Position numbers and translations under genes: made by a program. This document shows positions 45,210 through 53,596 of a stretch of 64,000 nucleotides of DNA, piece after piece. Numbering within the stretch: the stretch's first letter is position 1; each line of letters starts with the position of its first letter. This DNA is from an uncultured Pedobacter sp. GTDB lineage: Bacteria; Bacteroidota; Bacteroidia; Sphingobacteriales; Sphingobacteriaceae. Under the pieces are notes generated by a model. That model was not told where the DNA came from and ran no database searches. It saw only the letters and a list, made by a program, of their open reading frames with translations. The stretch spans positions 62,001-126,000 of the forward strand of contig NZ_CAJYOJ010000053.1 in assembly GCF_913776295.1 (NCBI RefSeq), in the 5' to 3' direction.

Positions 45210-45557
45210 TTAATTTACTTCTTTGTCTTCAACCATAATGGCGCCGCCTTCGCAATGAATCAACACGGTGCATTCATCCCGTTTATCTTTTACCAGAACT
45301 TTGGTGTTGATTTTACAAAGTTTTTCAGCCAATTCATCCTGAATTTCAGACCACTCCTGGCTGAGGTTTTCCAGTTCCTTTTCTTTCTGTTCCCTTTCTA
45401 TACAGGCAATAAGGTGTTCGTCGGCCTGTGGGGCGGTAATAAACTCTTCCTTTGATAAATCTGGTACTTCAGCCGCGTCCATGGCCCTTTTTGCTGCTTC
45501 TACCTGAAGCGACTTTTCTTCATACTGATCAAATAATTCTTGTATTGATTTTTCCAT
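45210..45557 (-). CDS. Coiled-coil hypothetical protein
   Basis: A 115-residue acidic protein dominated by a Glu/Lys/Gln-rich helix (about 1-80, with EREQKEKELENLSQEWSEIQ), ending in a short beta-like tail (KVLVKDKRDECTVLIHCEGG). No family is recognised. It has a clear ATG and a stop near the VOC stop region. No signal peptide or membrane helix. Codon usage appears like its neighbours. Confidence 0.65.
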   Translation of the reverse strand: MEKSIQELFDQYEEKSLQVEAAKRAMDAAEVPDLSKEEFITAPQADEHLIACIEREQKEKELENLSQEWSEIQDELAEKLCKINTKVLVKDKRDECTVLIHCEGGAIMVEDKEVN

Positions 45558-45639
45558 TTACATAATACCTTCAAATTGTTCATTTGTTTTGTTCATTTGA
45601 ACTTGAACGATTTTTTAAAAACAAGCTTTGGATTCTAAA

Positions 45640-45690
45640 CCTGACGGAAACGGCTGCCCCGAATTTTTTATGAGGGCTAAAGTGCAGAGT
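45640..45690. repeat. Diverged partial copy of the 330-bp repeat family
   Basis: CCTGACGG, CGGCTGCCCCGAA and ATGAGGGCTA here match the reverse complement of the block at about 30,842-30,880 (CCTGATGG, CGGCAGCCCCGAA, ATGAGGGCTA) in order. The match is short and imperfect. It lies in the 281-bp gap upstream of typA, in the opposite orientation to the twin copies. Confidence 0.5.
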
Positions 45691-45808
45691 GGGACAGATT
45701 AGACCGAAGTGCTACTGCTATTGCTTTTCTAATTAAAAATGAGACTATTGCAGCGTTATCAAAGCATTAAATAGTAAGCGTTATAGTGAAAAATCCATTT
45801 CTAAACAC

Positions 45809-45816
45809 TATCTTTG
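45809..45816 (+). promoter_or_regulatory. typA promoter -7 box
   Basis: TATCTTTG, an exact TAnnTTTG match, 22 bp before the typA ATG, giving a very short leader. A TGCGCC/GGCGCA inverted repeat (45815-45834) overlaps its edge. A -33 TTTG is not evident. Confidence 0.6.
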
Positions 45817-45838
45817 CGCCAAATTTGAGGCGCATTTT

Positions 45839-47644
45839 ATGCAAAAGATTAGAAACATAGCTATTATAGCACACGTTGACCACGGTAAAACCACGTTGGT
45901 TGATAAGATTTTACACTCTTGTTCTATTTTTCGTGACAACGAACAAACAGGAGAGTTGATATTGGATAACAACGATTTAGAGCGTGAGCGTGGTATCACA
46001 ATCGTATCTAAAAACGTTTCTGTTAAATATAAAGACGTAAAAATTAACATTATCGATACACCTGGTCACGCTGATTTTGGCGGTGAGGTAGAGCGTGTTT
46101 TGAAAATGGCCGATGGTGTACTTTTACTTTGCGATGCTTTTGAAGGTGCAATGCCTCAAACCCGTTTCGTAACACAAAAAGCTTTGGCGCTGGGTTTAAA
46201 ACCAATTGTGGTGGTAAACAAAGTAGATAAAGAAAACTGCCGTCCTGAAGAGGTTTACGAGCAAATCTTCGAATTGTTCTTCAACCTCGAAGCTACTGAA
46301 GAGCAATTGGATTTCCCGGTTATTTACGGTTCATCTAAACAAGGATGGATGAGTACCGACTGGCAGAAACCAACAACTGATATTTTTGCTTTGTTAGATG
46401 CTGTGGTAGAAAATATTCCTGCTGCACCAATAAACGAAGGTACTTTACAAATGCAGATCACTTCGTTAGATTATTCATCTTTCGTTGGCCGTATTGCAAT
46501 TGGCCGTGTTCACCGTGGCACGATTAAAGAAAACCAGCCGGTTACTTTAATTAAACGCGATGGCAAAATCGTGAAATCAAGAGTAAAAGAACTTTACACT
46601 TTCGAAGGTTTAGGCAAGGTAAAGGCTACAGAAGTAAACTCTGGCGATATCTGTGCTGTGGTAGGTATTGATGGTTTTGAAATTGGTGATACCATCGCTG
46701 ATTTTGAAGCACCAGAACAATTACCGGTAATCAGTATCGATGAGCCAACAATGAACATGTTGTTTACCATTAATAACTCTCCTTTCTTTGGTAAAGAGGG
46801 TAAACTGGTAACTTCTCAGCGGATTAAAGATCGTTTGATCAAGGAGATGGAGAAAAACCTGGCCTTAAAAGTTGTTGAAACTCAAGGTGCAGATTCATGG
46901 TTGGTATATGGCCGTGGTATCCTTCACTTATCGGTGTTAATTGAAACAATGCGTCGTGAAGGTTACGAATTACAGGTGGGTCAGCCACAGGTTATCGTGA
47001 AAGAAATCGACGGTAAAAAACATGAGCCAATCGAAACATTAATTGTAGATGTACCTGCTGAAGTTTCTGGTAAAGTAATCGAACTGGTAACCCAACGTAA
47101 AGGTGAGTTATTGATTATGGAACCCAAAGGTGATTTACAACACTTAGAATTCGAAATTCCATCTCGTGGTATCATCGGTTTACGTAACAACGTTTTAACA
47201 GCTACAGCTGGTGAAGCGATTATGGCACACCGTTTTAAAGCTTATGAACCTTGGAAAGGTACGATTCCTGGCCGTTTAAATGGTGTGTTAATTTCCATGG
47301 ATAAAGGTACTACTACTGCTTATTCGATCGATAAATTACAGGATAGAGGTCGTTTCTTTGTTGATCCGGGAGTTGATATTTATGAGGGACAAATCTTGGG
47401 AGAACATATCCGTGATAATGATTTAGTAATCAATATCGTGAAAGGTAAAGCTTTAACCAACATGCGTGCATCAGGTACTGATGATAACACCCGCATTGCG
47501 CCGGCAATTAAATTTTCGCTGGAAGAGGCTATGGAATACATTCAGGCTGACGAGTATATCGAAGTTACTCCACAGAGTATGCGTTTACGCAAGATCTTCT
47601 TAACAGAACAGGAACGTAAGGTTAAAGGAAAGCAATTTGCTTAA
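45839..47644 (+). CDS. typA: GTP-binding ribosome-associated protein TypA/BipA
   Basis: A 601-residue translational GTPase. G1 AHVDHGKTT, G3 DTPGHADFGGEV, G4 VVNKVDKE and the domain-specific block PSRGIIGLRNNVLTATAGEA (in part) are clear. The C-terminal domain ends LRKIFLTEQERKVKGKQFA. TypA acts in ribosome assembly and stress adaptation. A strong terminator follows, so it is monocistronic. Confidence 0.97.
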   Translation: MQKIRNIAIIAHVDHGKTTLVDKILHSCSIFRDNEQTGELILDNNDLERERGITIVSKNVSVKYKDVKINIIDTPGHADFGGEVERVLKMADGVLLLCDAFEGAMPQTRFVTQKALALGLKPIVVVNKVDKENCRPEEVYEQIFELFFNLEATEEQLDFPVIYGSSKQGWMSTDWQKPTTDIFALLDAVVENIPAAPINEGTLQMQITSLDYSSFVGRIAIGRVHRGTIKENQPVTLIKRDGKIVKSRVKELYTFEGLGKVKATEVNSGDICAVVGIDGFEIGDTIADFEAPEQLPVISIDEPTMNMLFTINNSPFFGKEGKLVTSQRIKDRLIKEMEKNLALKVVETQGADSWLVYGRGILHLSVLIETMRREGYELQVGQPQVIVKEIDGKKHEPIETLIVDVPAEVSGKVIELVTQRKGELLIMEPKGDLQHLEFEIPSRGIIGLRNNVLTATAGEAIMAHRFKAYEPWKGTIPGRLNGVLISMDKGTTTAYSIDKLQDRGRFFVDPGVDIYEGQILGEHIRDNDLVINIVKGKALTNMRASGTDDNTRIAPAIKFSLEEAMEYIQADEYIEVTPQSMRLRKIFLTEQERKVKGKQFA

Positions 47645-47684
47645 TCAAAATATCTTTTAGCAGGAGAATAAAATATATTTTACT

Positions 47685-47713
47685 AAAGCCCCGATGTAAA
47701 TCGGGGCTTTTTT
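47685..47713 (+). terminator. Intrinsic terminator of typA
   Basis: AAAGCCCCGAT and ATCGGGGCTTT form an 11-bp perfect stem around a 4-nt loop, followed by TTTTG, 40 bp after the typA stop. Confidence 0.93.
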
Positions 47714-47777
47714 GCTCTAAAGGTTTTATTCATGCTACCATTTTAACCTTAAACAGGACTCGAATATTATCGGCTCT

Positions 47778-47785
47778 TATCTTTG
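47778..47785 (+). promoter_or_regulatory. -7 box upstream of the acyltransferase gene
   Basis: TATCTTTG matches TAnnTTTG exactly and is the best promoter candidate in the 272-bp gap, though ~200 bp before the GTG start. A 21-codon open frame (ATG at 47818) follows it. No -33 TTTG was seen. Confidence 0.45.
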
Positions 47786-47985
47786 TGATTAAACAAAATC
47801 GTAAAATTTTTGCTTACATGATTGAGATGTCTCATGTCGTGATAAAAAATACAAGCCTGAATAAAGGCTTTAGCAATCATTAAAATATTACACACAATAA
47901 GATAGCTTTATAATTAAGAAATCTAACATTTTCGTGGCATAATTTCGTAACATGCTGTTTAAATTAGCGCCTCAACCAGCCTGAT

Positions 47986-48861
47986 GTGATTAAAACGTGG
48001 ATTTCCCATTTGGGAATATTTCTTTTAGGTGTATTATCCCTGCTTCCATTATCTGTATTGTACATTTTGGCCGATTTCGCTTATCTGTTATTGTATTTTT
48101 TATTTCGCTACCGTAGGAAAGTAGTCAGAGAAAATCTGTTAAATTCACTCCCCGATAGGACATTACATGAGATCTTAATTATAGAGAAGCGGTTTTACCG
48201 TTATCTGGCCTCATTGGTTTTTGAAATTGTTAAAATGCAGAGCATTTCCAAACGGCAGATCGAAAAACGGTTTGTGTTTAAAAATAAAGAACAGATTCAG
48301 GCGTATTTAGATCGTGGCCAGAGTGTATTAATCTGTTCGGCACATTATGGCAACTGGGAGTGGGGTACCATGGGTGTCGGGCTCAATTTTCGTGCTGATC
48401 ATTATCCTATTTATAAACCCTTAAGCAACCCAATATTTGACAACTGGTTTAAAAGAATGAGGAGCAGGTTCGGGAATAAGCTAATTGCCATGAGGCAAAC
48501 CATGCGTGCATTACAGGCTAGCAAAGGTAAGCCAAGCCTGTTTAGTTTTGGTAACGACCAGGCACCATCGAAAGATGAATCACATTATTGGACTAATTTT
48601 TTGCATCAACCCAGCTCTGTACAGTTAGGAATTGAAAAAATTGCCAGGCGTACCAATCAGCCTATCTTTTATTTAAAAGTGAAGGTGTTAAAACGCGGTT
48701 TTTATGAGGTGGATTGTGTGCCGCTATGTTTATATCCTGCTGAAACCGCTACATTCGAAATTACCGAACTGCATACCCGTTTTCTGGAAAAAATAATCAA
48801 TGCACAACCCGAATATTGGCTGTGGAGCCATAAGCGTTGGAAATATAAACCTAAAAATTGA
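47986..48861 (+). CDS. Lipid A biosynthesis acyltransferase (LpxL/HtrB-like)
   Basis: A 291-residue membrane-anchored acyltransferase. An N-terminal helix (~5-35) precedes VRENLLNSLP, the acyltransferase motif SAHYGNWEWG with the catalytic HX4(D/E) pattern, DNWFKRMRSRFGNKLI and FGNDQAPSKDESHYWTNFLH (in part). The end EYWLWSHKRWKYKP is characteristic. It transfers a secondary acyl chain in lipid A assembly. GTG at 47986 is the only in-frame start, since a stop lies 21 bp upstream in frame. Confidence 0.93.
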   Translation: MIKTWISHLGIFLLGVLSLLPLSVLYILADFAYLLLYFLFRYRRKVVRENLLNSLPDRTLHEILIIEKRFYRYLASLVFEIVKMQSISKRQIEKRFVFKNKEQIQAYLDRGQSVLICSAHYGNWEWGTMGVGLNFRADHYPIYKPLSNPIFDNWFKRMRSRFGNKLIAMRQTMRALQASKGKPSLFSFGNDQAPSKDESHYWTNFLHQPSSVQLGIEKIARRTNQPIFYLKVKVLKRGFYEVDCVPLCLYPAETATFEITELHTRFLEKIINAQPEYWLWSHKRWKYKPKN

Positions 48862-48917
48862 TTTCTGTTTTACTTCAAATAAATTGTGCGATAGCACATA
48901 TCATTTCGTAAATATTT

Positions 48918-48925
48918 TATATTTG
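48918..48925 (+). promoter_or_regulatory. -7 box of the serine hydrolase gene
   Basis: TATATTTG matches TAnnTTTG, 18 bp before the ATG at 48944. No matching -33 box at the usual spacing. Confidence 0.45.
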
Positions 48926-48943
48926 GGACTATAACGCCTATCT

Positions 48944-50134
48944 ATGAAAACCTTCAAAAAAATACTTTTAATTCTGATTTATACTTTTTTTTTATCGTTA
49001 CTGGCCTTATTCCTTTGGAAACCCTATTTGTTGAATGTATTAAAATACAGAACACCAAATACCGAAACCTATAAAATTTTTCCGCAGGAGGTTTCGCATA
49101 AAAGTGATTCGGTTTTTCATTTTATCAGGTCGGTAAAACAACGGAATGATCTGGATACGCTACATGTTAGAGATGGAGATAACCGCTATATTCCATTAAA
49201 AGACTATTTAAAAAATGGGCAGGTTAATGTTTTTATGGTCATCAGAAATGATAGTATCTTGTATGAAAGATATGCTAAAGGTTATAGTGATAGTACCCTG
49301 ACCAGTATATTTTCTGGAGCTAAAAGCATGATTTCTATTGCAGTTGGTCAGGCACTGGCAGATCGAAGCATTAGAAGCCTGAACGATAAAGTAACACAGT
49401 ATATTCCCGAATTAAAATCCAATCCTGCTTTTGCAAAGATTACGCTAAAAAATCTGTTGGATATGAAATCCGGACTTAAATTTCAGGATGCGTTAGGCGG
49501 AGTTGTGAAGGCTTTTTTTTCTGACGAGGCTAAATACTATTATACCGATGATATGAAAGCGCAGCTGATGAAAGTTAAACTGGCTAATAAGCCAGGAACG
49601 GTTTGGGTGTACAAAAGTATCGATCCGATTTTGTTGGGCTGGGTTTTAAAAAAAGCAACCGGTAAGTCAGTTGCACAATATTTTGAAGCCGGTGTATGGA
49701 AAAAAATCGGGACAGCATATGATGCAACCTGGGGGTTAGACCAGGTTAATGGCCTTGCCAATACGGCAAGCCGTTTTCAGGTTACAGCCATCGATTTTGC
49801 CAAGATAGGGCGGTTATATTTAAACAAAGGAGAATACAACAGAAAGCAGATCATTCCGGAAAGTTGGGTAGAACAATCAACACACATTGGCGCCGAAAAG
49901 CCAGCATCGGCTAAAGGATGGCAAAAATCTGCACATCATTATCTGTGGTGGATCCCGCAAGAAGGGGAGCATGGCGATTATGCGGCAGAAGGGATGCTTG
50001 GTCAAAGATTGTATGTTGATCCGAAAACAAATACCATCATTGTACAGTTTGCCGATCATGGCGCAGGAAATTATCCTTACCGGAAAATCAGCAGGTATCT
50101 CGCTGGATTGCCTTTTAGTTACCCGAAAGATTAA
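48944..50134 (+). CDS. Beta-lactamase-fold serine hydrolase
   Basis: A 396-residue protein with one N-terminal membrane helix (~7-25) and a class C beta-lactamase-like (AmpH/penicillin-binding) domain. The SxxK nucleophile is Ser124-Gly-Ala-Lys127 in IFSGAKSMIS; the YxS/N equivalent is Tyr223-Lys-Ser225 in WVYKSID. The end has ADHGAGNYPYR. It may be a periplasmic peptidase or esterase; a resistance function is not supported. Confidence 0.87.
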   Translation: MKTFKKILLILIYTFFLSLLALFLWKPYLLNVLKYRTPNTETYKIFPQEVSHKSDSVFHFIRSVKQRNDLDTLHVRDGDNRYIPLKDYLKNGQVNVFMVIRNDSILYERYAKGYSDSTLTSIFSGAKSMISIAVGQALADRSIRSLNDKVTQYIPELKSNPAFAKITLKNLLDMKSGLKFQDALGGVVKAFFSDEAKYYYTDDMKAQLMKVKLANKPGTVWVYKSIDPILLGWVLKKATGKSVAQYFEAGVWKKIGTAYDATWGLDQVNGLANTASRFQVTAIDFAKIGRLYLNKGEYNRKQIIPESWVEQSTHIGAEKPASAKGWQKSAHHYLWWIPQEGEHGDYAAEGMLGQRLYVDPKTNTIIVQFADHGAGNYPYRKISRYLAGLPFSYPKD

Positions 50135-50290
50135 TAACCACAGAGCACACCGAGTTTTCACAGAGAAAAAAGAGTGCTTACAGTAATGTATATTATTTCA
50201 CTTTCCCGCTATTCTCTGTTTCCTCTGTGTTATTTCTTTGTGAACTTTGTGGTAAAAGATTTAGACATACTTTCATAAAATAGTACATTG
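50135..50290. repeat. CACAGAG-type repeat in the gap before the orphan kinase-like gene
   Basis: AACCACAGAGCACACCGAGT, then TTTTCACAGAGAAAAAAGAG on the left, and on the right the opposite-sense CTCTGTTTCCTCTGTG and TTTGTGGTAAA. It is the same family as the tandem units at 34022-34460 and forms a long imperfect inverted repeat. Confidence 0.7.
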
Positions 50291-50297
50291 CCTTTAA

Positions 50298-51341
50298 ATG
50301 GAAAACAACGACGTAAAAATTTCAAAAAAGAAGCCGATTTTTCCGGTAACACCTGCTTTGCAGAAATATTTGCGTACCTACCAGCGTGAAGCAAAATTGC
50401 CTATCGGTTATAATGATCTGATGCAATTTAACGAGGCTTTCCCTTTAATGGATAAGTTTGGTAAGGATTCGCTTTGGGAAGGCCCCATATATGCGCAGGA
50501 TTTAATCGAAAGATTGCATGATGGCTTGAAGGAAATTTATGCAAACCTTAAGGCTTCAGGAAACCTGCGTATTGTTGAGCATAAGTATATTGATAAAATA
50601 GAATATTGCACCTTTGGCAATACCCATCCTTTCCGTATCCGTATCGTAAACCGGCTAAATGATGTTTATGATTACTTTTATATCAAAAAGGCTGATGCGT
50701 CGCGTATTTACGGTCTCGAAATGGAAGAAATACTTTCACCCAACCAGGTAAATTACCTGGTAGATGGAAATACCCTGGTAGAAGAACATATTGCGGGGAT
50801 TCCAGGCGATATTTTTACGAAGGGGCAGTTGTATACACCCGGGTTTAACCCTACGCGTATAGCCAAAGAGTTTGTCAAGTTTAATGAGCGCTGTCTGATT
50901 ATGCTTTTGGGCGATATGCGTGCGTACAATTTTGTGGTCCAGATTACACCCGATTTTGATGATATCCAGTTCCGTATCAGGGCGATAGACTTTGACCAAC
51001 AATTTTACGAAGGGAATTTGAAAGTTTATCTGCCACAGTTTTTTAAAGAAAACCTTCCTTATGTAAAAATGAGCATGGAGCAACTGACGGAGAAAACCGT
51101 ATTGCAGTATCAGCAGGAGGAACGGTCGTCAATTGTGCACCGTGTAAGGAGCGAACGGCACCGTTTAACTGATCTACGGGATGTGTCAAATAAAGAAGAA
51201 CTCACCACACCAGAGAATATTGCTTTATTAAAACAAGGTATGAGCGATTATTTTAAGGATACCAATTATCTGCGATGTAAAACGATGACCGATATTATTG
51301 AGTTGAATATTAAAAATATCATCAGACAGGTTAAGTTATAA
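50298..51341 (+). CDS. Orphan protein with kinase-like motifs
   Basis: A 347-residue protein in no family I can name. Motifs suggest a small-molecule- or protein-kinase-like fold: a possible nucleotide-binding Lys in DYFYIKKAD, a possible alpha-C Glu in GLEMEEIL, a hinge-like LVEEHIAG, a catalytic-loop pattern LLGDMRAYNFVV (G-D-x4-N), and AIDFDQ in the place of DFG. The N-terminal ~120 residues and the C-terminal helix (ERSSIVHRVRSERHRLT) are unassigned. Stands alone; a terminator follows. The kinase idea is inference; APH- or HipA-like relatives are possible. Confidence 0.6.
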   Translation: MENNDVKISKKKPIFPVTPALQKYLRTYQREAKLPIGYNDLMQFNEAFPLMDKFGKDSLWEGPIYAQDLIERLHDGLKEIYANLKASGNLRIVEHKYIDKIEYCTFGNTHPFRIRIVNRLNDVYDYFYIKKADASRIYGLEMEEILSPNQVNYLVDGNTLVEEHIAGIPGDIFTKGQLYTPGFNPTRIAKEFVKFNERCLIMLLGDMRAYNFVVQITPDFDDIQFRIRAIDFDQQFYEGNLKVYLPQFFKENLPYVKMSMEQLTEKTVLQYQQEERSSIVHRVRSERHRLTDLRDVSNKEELTTPENIALLKQGMSDYFKDTNYLRCKTMTDIIELNIKNIIRQVKL

Positions 51342-51455
51342 GTGATGTTGGATGTTAGCATCCGACATCGAAAGCGGTTCTGTAAGGTAATTCCGTTTTA
51401 TAGAAAATAGCCGTGAGGCGGAAACATTTGACGGCACAAAAGAACAGGTAAAACA

Positions 51456-51487
51456 AAAAACGGCTGGCAATATAGCCGGCCGTTTTT
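51456..51487. terminator. Bidirectional terminator
   Basis: AAAAACGGCTGGC and GCCGGCCGTTTTT form a 13-bp stem (one mismatch or wobble) around a short AATATA loop, between the kinase-like gene and the PfpI gene. It has A/T runs on both sides, so it may end both convergent genes. Confidence 0.85.
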
Positions 51488-51516
51488 GAGTGAATCTAGA
51501 AAGAGCGTCCAAATTT

Positions 51517-52077
51517 TTAGGCATGTTGGCCTTCATGAACACCTTCAGCAAATTCCTCTACAATTTTATCGTTAAAAGCAGGTAAGTCTTCAGGTGTGCG
51601 GCTCGTAACCAAACCTTGGTCTACCACTACTTCTTCGTCTGACCAGATGGCTCCAGCGTTAATTAAATCCTGTGAAATGTTTTTTACTGAAGTTAATTTT
51701 CTTCCCTGTACTAAATCTGCATTAATCAAAGTTTGTGGACCATGACAAATAGCCGCAACTGGTTTTCCATCAGCAAAGAAAGCTTTTACAAAAGCCAGTG
51801 CATCTTCATTAACACGTAACTGATCAGGATTAATTACACCGCCTGGTAAAAGTAATCCGTTATAATCATCGGCGTTTGCTTCTGAAATGGTTTTATCTAC
51901 ATCAACTTCGATCGACCAGTGGTCTTGATCCCACGCTTTTATTTTTCCACTTTTAGAGGAGATGATGTGAACAGTTGCTCCCTCCTCTTTTAACCTTTTA
52001 ACTGGTTCGGTTAATTCTACTTCTTCAAATCCGCTTTCTGAAAGTACAGCAATGGTGCGGTTACTTAATTGTCCCAT
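51517..52077 (-). CDS. DJ-1/PfpI-family protein (general stress protein 18-like)
   Basis: A 186-residue DJ-1/PfpI protein with TIAVLSESGFEEVELTEP, GGVINPDQLRVNEDAL, the nucleophile-Cys elbow AAICHGPQTL and a late TSRTPEDLPAFNDKIVEEF (in part). Members act as chaperones, deglycases or proteases; the exact activity is open. It stands apart from the glycosyltransferase run upstream. Confidence 0.93.
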   Translation of the reverse strand: MGQLSNRTIAVLSESGFEEVELTEPVKRLKEEGATVHIISSKSGKIKAWDQDHWSIEVDVDKTISEANADDYNGLLLPGGVINPDQLRVNEDALAFVKAFFADGKPVAAICHGPQTLINADLVQGRKLTSVKNISQDLINAGAIWSDEEVVVDQGLVTSRTPEDLPAFNDKIVEEFAEGVHEGQHA

Positions 52078-52142
52078 AATCTTTAAATTTTTAATAGGTG
52101 ATACATTTAAGACAGCTGGGGAAAATTATTGTTTTTAGAAAT

Positions 52143-52844
52143 TTAAGATTGGGGAATAATTTCAAGAGTTGTTGATTTGTTTACCTGATAATTATAAAAG
52201 GCTTCGTAAATTACCCTGCTTACAATTGTTTTGATGGGACTGGCATCTTTAAAGCTATCCAGAGGATGTTTAAGCTGAAAACAGGTACGCAGTTTATTTT
52301 TCGTGAATCCGATTTGTTTAAGTACAGTTACTGTAGATTTATTAAAATAATCGCTAACCAAAATATCTGCAAACGGGGTTAGACGGATAATGATTTTGTT
52401 CTTTTTAACCGAAAACCTGATATAAAGATTTTCTTCTTTACGGAGGTTAAAAATGAAAGCACTAATCTTATTTTCAACCAGATCAAATACTGCATCATCA
52501 AATTCTTGTCCGTCATGAAAAGCAGCAATTTTGCGACTGTTTAGGTCATCTAAATTCAATCTTATTTTCTGAATTTGCTCTTTAATGTAATCACTAATTT
52601 GTTCATGGTTTAAAGAAATCTTTTCATAAAGACTGATATGGTTTTGATATTCTTCTTTTTTTAAATAGTAAGGATCATCAAGTGCTTTGAAGATGCGAAG
52701 TTGGTTATTAATATAAATTAAAGCCTTCTGGTTTACGTGAGCAGATTTATAGTCTGATTGTTCTACCGCTGCCTTTATCCACAGTTCAAGCTGTGTTTTT
52801 TCTTCTTCATAGTGAGAAATGAGCTCGTTAATTTCTTCATTCAT
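52143..52844 (-). CDS. Hypothetical helical protein adjoining a GT2
   Basis: A 233-residue protein rich in charged helices at the N-terminal two thirds (ISHYEEEKTQLELWIKAAVE; YIKEQIQKIRLNLDDLNSRK), with a beta-rich C-terminal third (LYIRFSVKKNKIIIRLTPFA). I know no family for it. It starts 3 bp after the GT2 stop on the same strand, so it is very likely cotranscribed and perhaps a partner. No signal peptide or membrane helix is seen. Confidence 0.7.
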   Translation of the reverse strand: MNEEINELISHYEEEKTQLELWIKAAVEQSDYKSAHVNQKALIYINNQLRIFKALDDPYYLKKEEYQNHISLYEKISLNHEQISDYIKEQIQKIRLNLDDLNSRKIAAFHDGQEFDDAVFDLVENKISAFIFNLRKEENLYIRFSVKKNKIIIRLTPFADILVSDYFNKSTVTVLKQIGFTKNKLRTCFQLKHPLDSFKDASPIKTIVSRVIYEAFYNYQVNKSTTLEIIPQS

Positions 52845-52847
52845 AAA

Positions 52848-53594
52848 TTAATCATTTGTTCTTCTATGTTTGATAAAGTACCATGCTAAATTACAGGTAA
52901 TTATAATATGATTAAAGATATTGGGGACCAGGCCATAATATTTGGTGAAAATTTTAAACCGCTCTTTTAAGCTTTCCCGGTGTTTTTTCTTGCTCATGCC
53001 ACCAACCAGGTATTTGGCTACATAGCGGTGTACGTTTACGATATTTGAAGCTTTTTTTGCAGCTTTGATAATCCAGTCTATATCAGCACTGTATTGATAG
53101 GTTAAATCATAAGGCGTAACAATGCTACGGCGGATATAAATGGCCTGATGACTGATGTTCATTCCATATTTAAAACATGTCCAGTCAAACTCATCTGGTG
53201 CCTCATGCCTCCTGCGACCCAAATTTTCCCAGTTATCATTGTACATTTCGGTTTCTCCATAATAAATATCGGCACCTGGAGCAGTTGCGAAAATATCTTC
53301 AACCGTATGGGAGTCGTAAATCTCATCTCCTGAGTTCATAAACAGCACATAATCGCCTGTTGCCAACGCCAAACCTTTGTTCATGGCATCATAAATGCCC
53401 TTGTCGGGTTCTGATATGATTTTCGAAATCTGATCTCTGTACTGTTCAACGATCTGTAGTGTTCCATCAGTTGACGCGCCATCAATTACAATATATTCTA
53501 TGTTTTGATAAGTTTGATTTAAAACAGATTTTAGCGTACGTTCAATATCGCGAACGTTATTGTACACAATGGTGATAACGGTTAATTTGGGCAT
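52848..53594 (-). CDS. Glycosyltransferase family 2
   Basis: A 248-residue GT-A enzyme: LTVITIVYNNVRDIERTLKS, IDGASTDGTLQIVEQ, EPDKGIYDAMNKGLALATGD and YVLFMNSGDEI (the DxD equivalent reads SGDE). The middle has DEFDWTCFKYGMNISHQAIY, typical of WbbD/colanic-acid-type enzymes. It lies 2 bp downstream of the DUF1016 gene and 3 bp upstream of the helical hypothetical gene. The acceptor is unknown. Confidence 0.9.
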   Translation of the reverse strand: MPKLTVITIVYNNVRDIERTLKSVLNQTYQNIEYIVIDGASTDGTLQIVEQYRDQISKIISEPDKGIYDAMNKGLALATGDYVLFMNSGDEIYDSHTVEDIFATAPGADIYYGETEMYNDNWENLGRRRHEAPDEFDWTCFKYGMNISHQAIYIRRSIVTPYDLTYQYSADIDWIIKAAKKASNIVNVHRYVAKYLVGGMSKKKHRESLKERFKIFTKYYGLVPNIFNHIIITCNLAWYFIKHRRTND

Positions 53595-53596
53595 GG

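Noticed and set aside
47818..47883. 21-codon open frame upstream of the acyltransferase
   Set aside because: Too short to support; a leader-peptide role is possible but nothing shows it.
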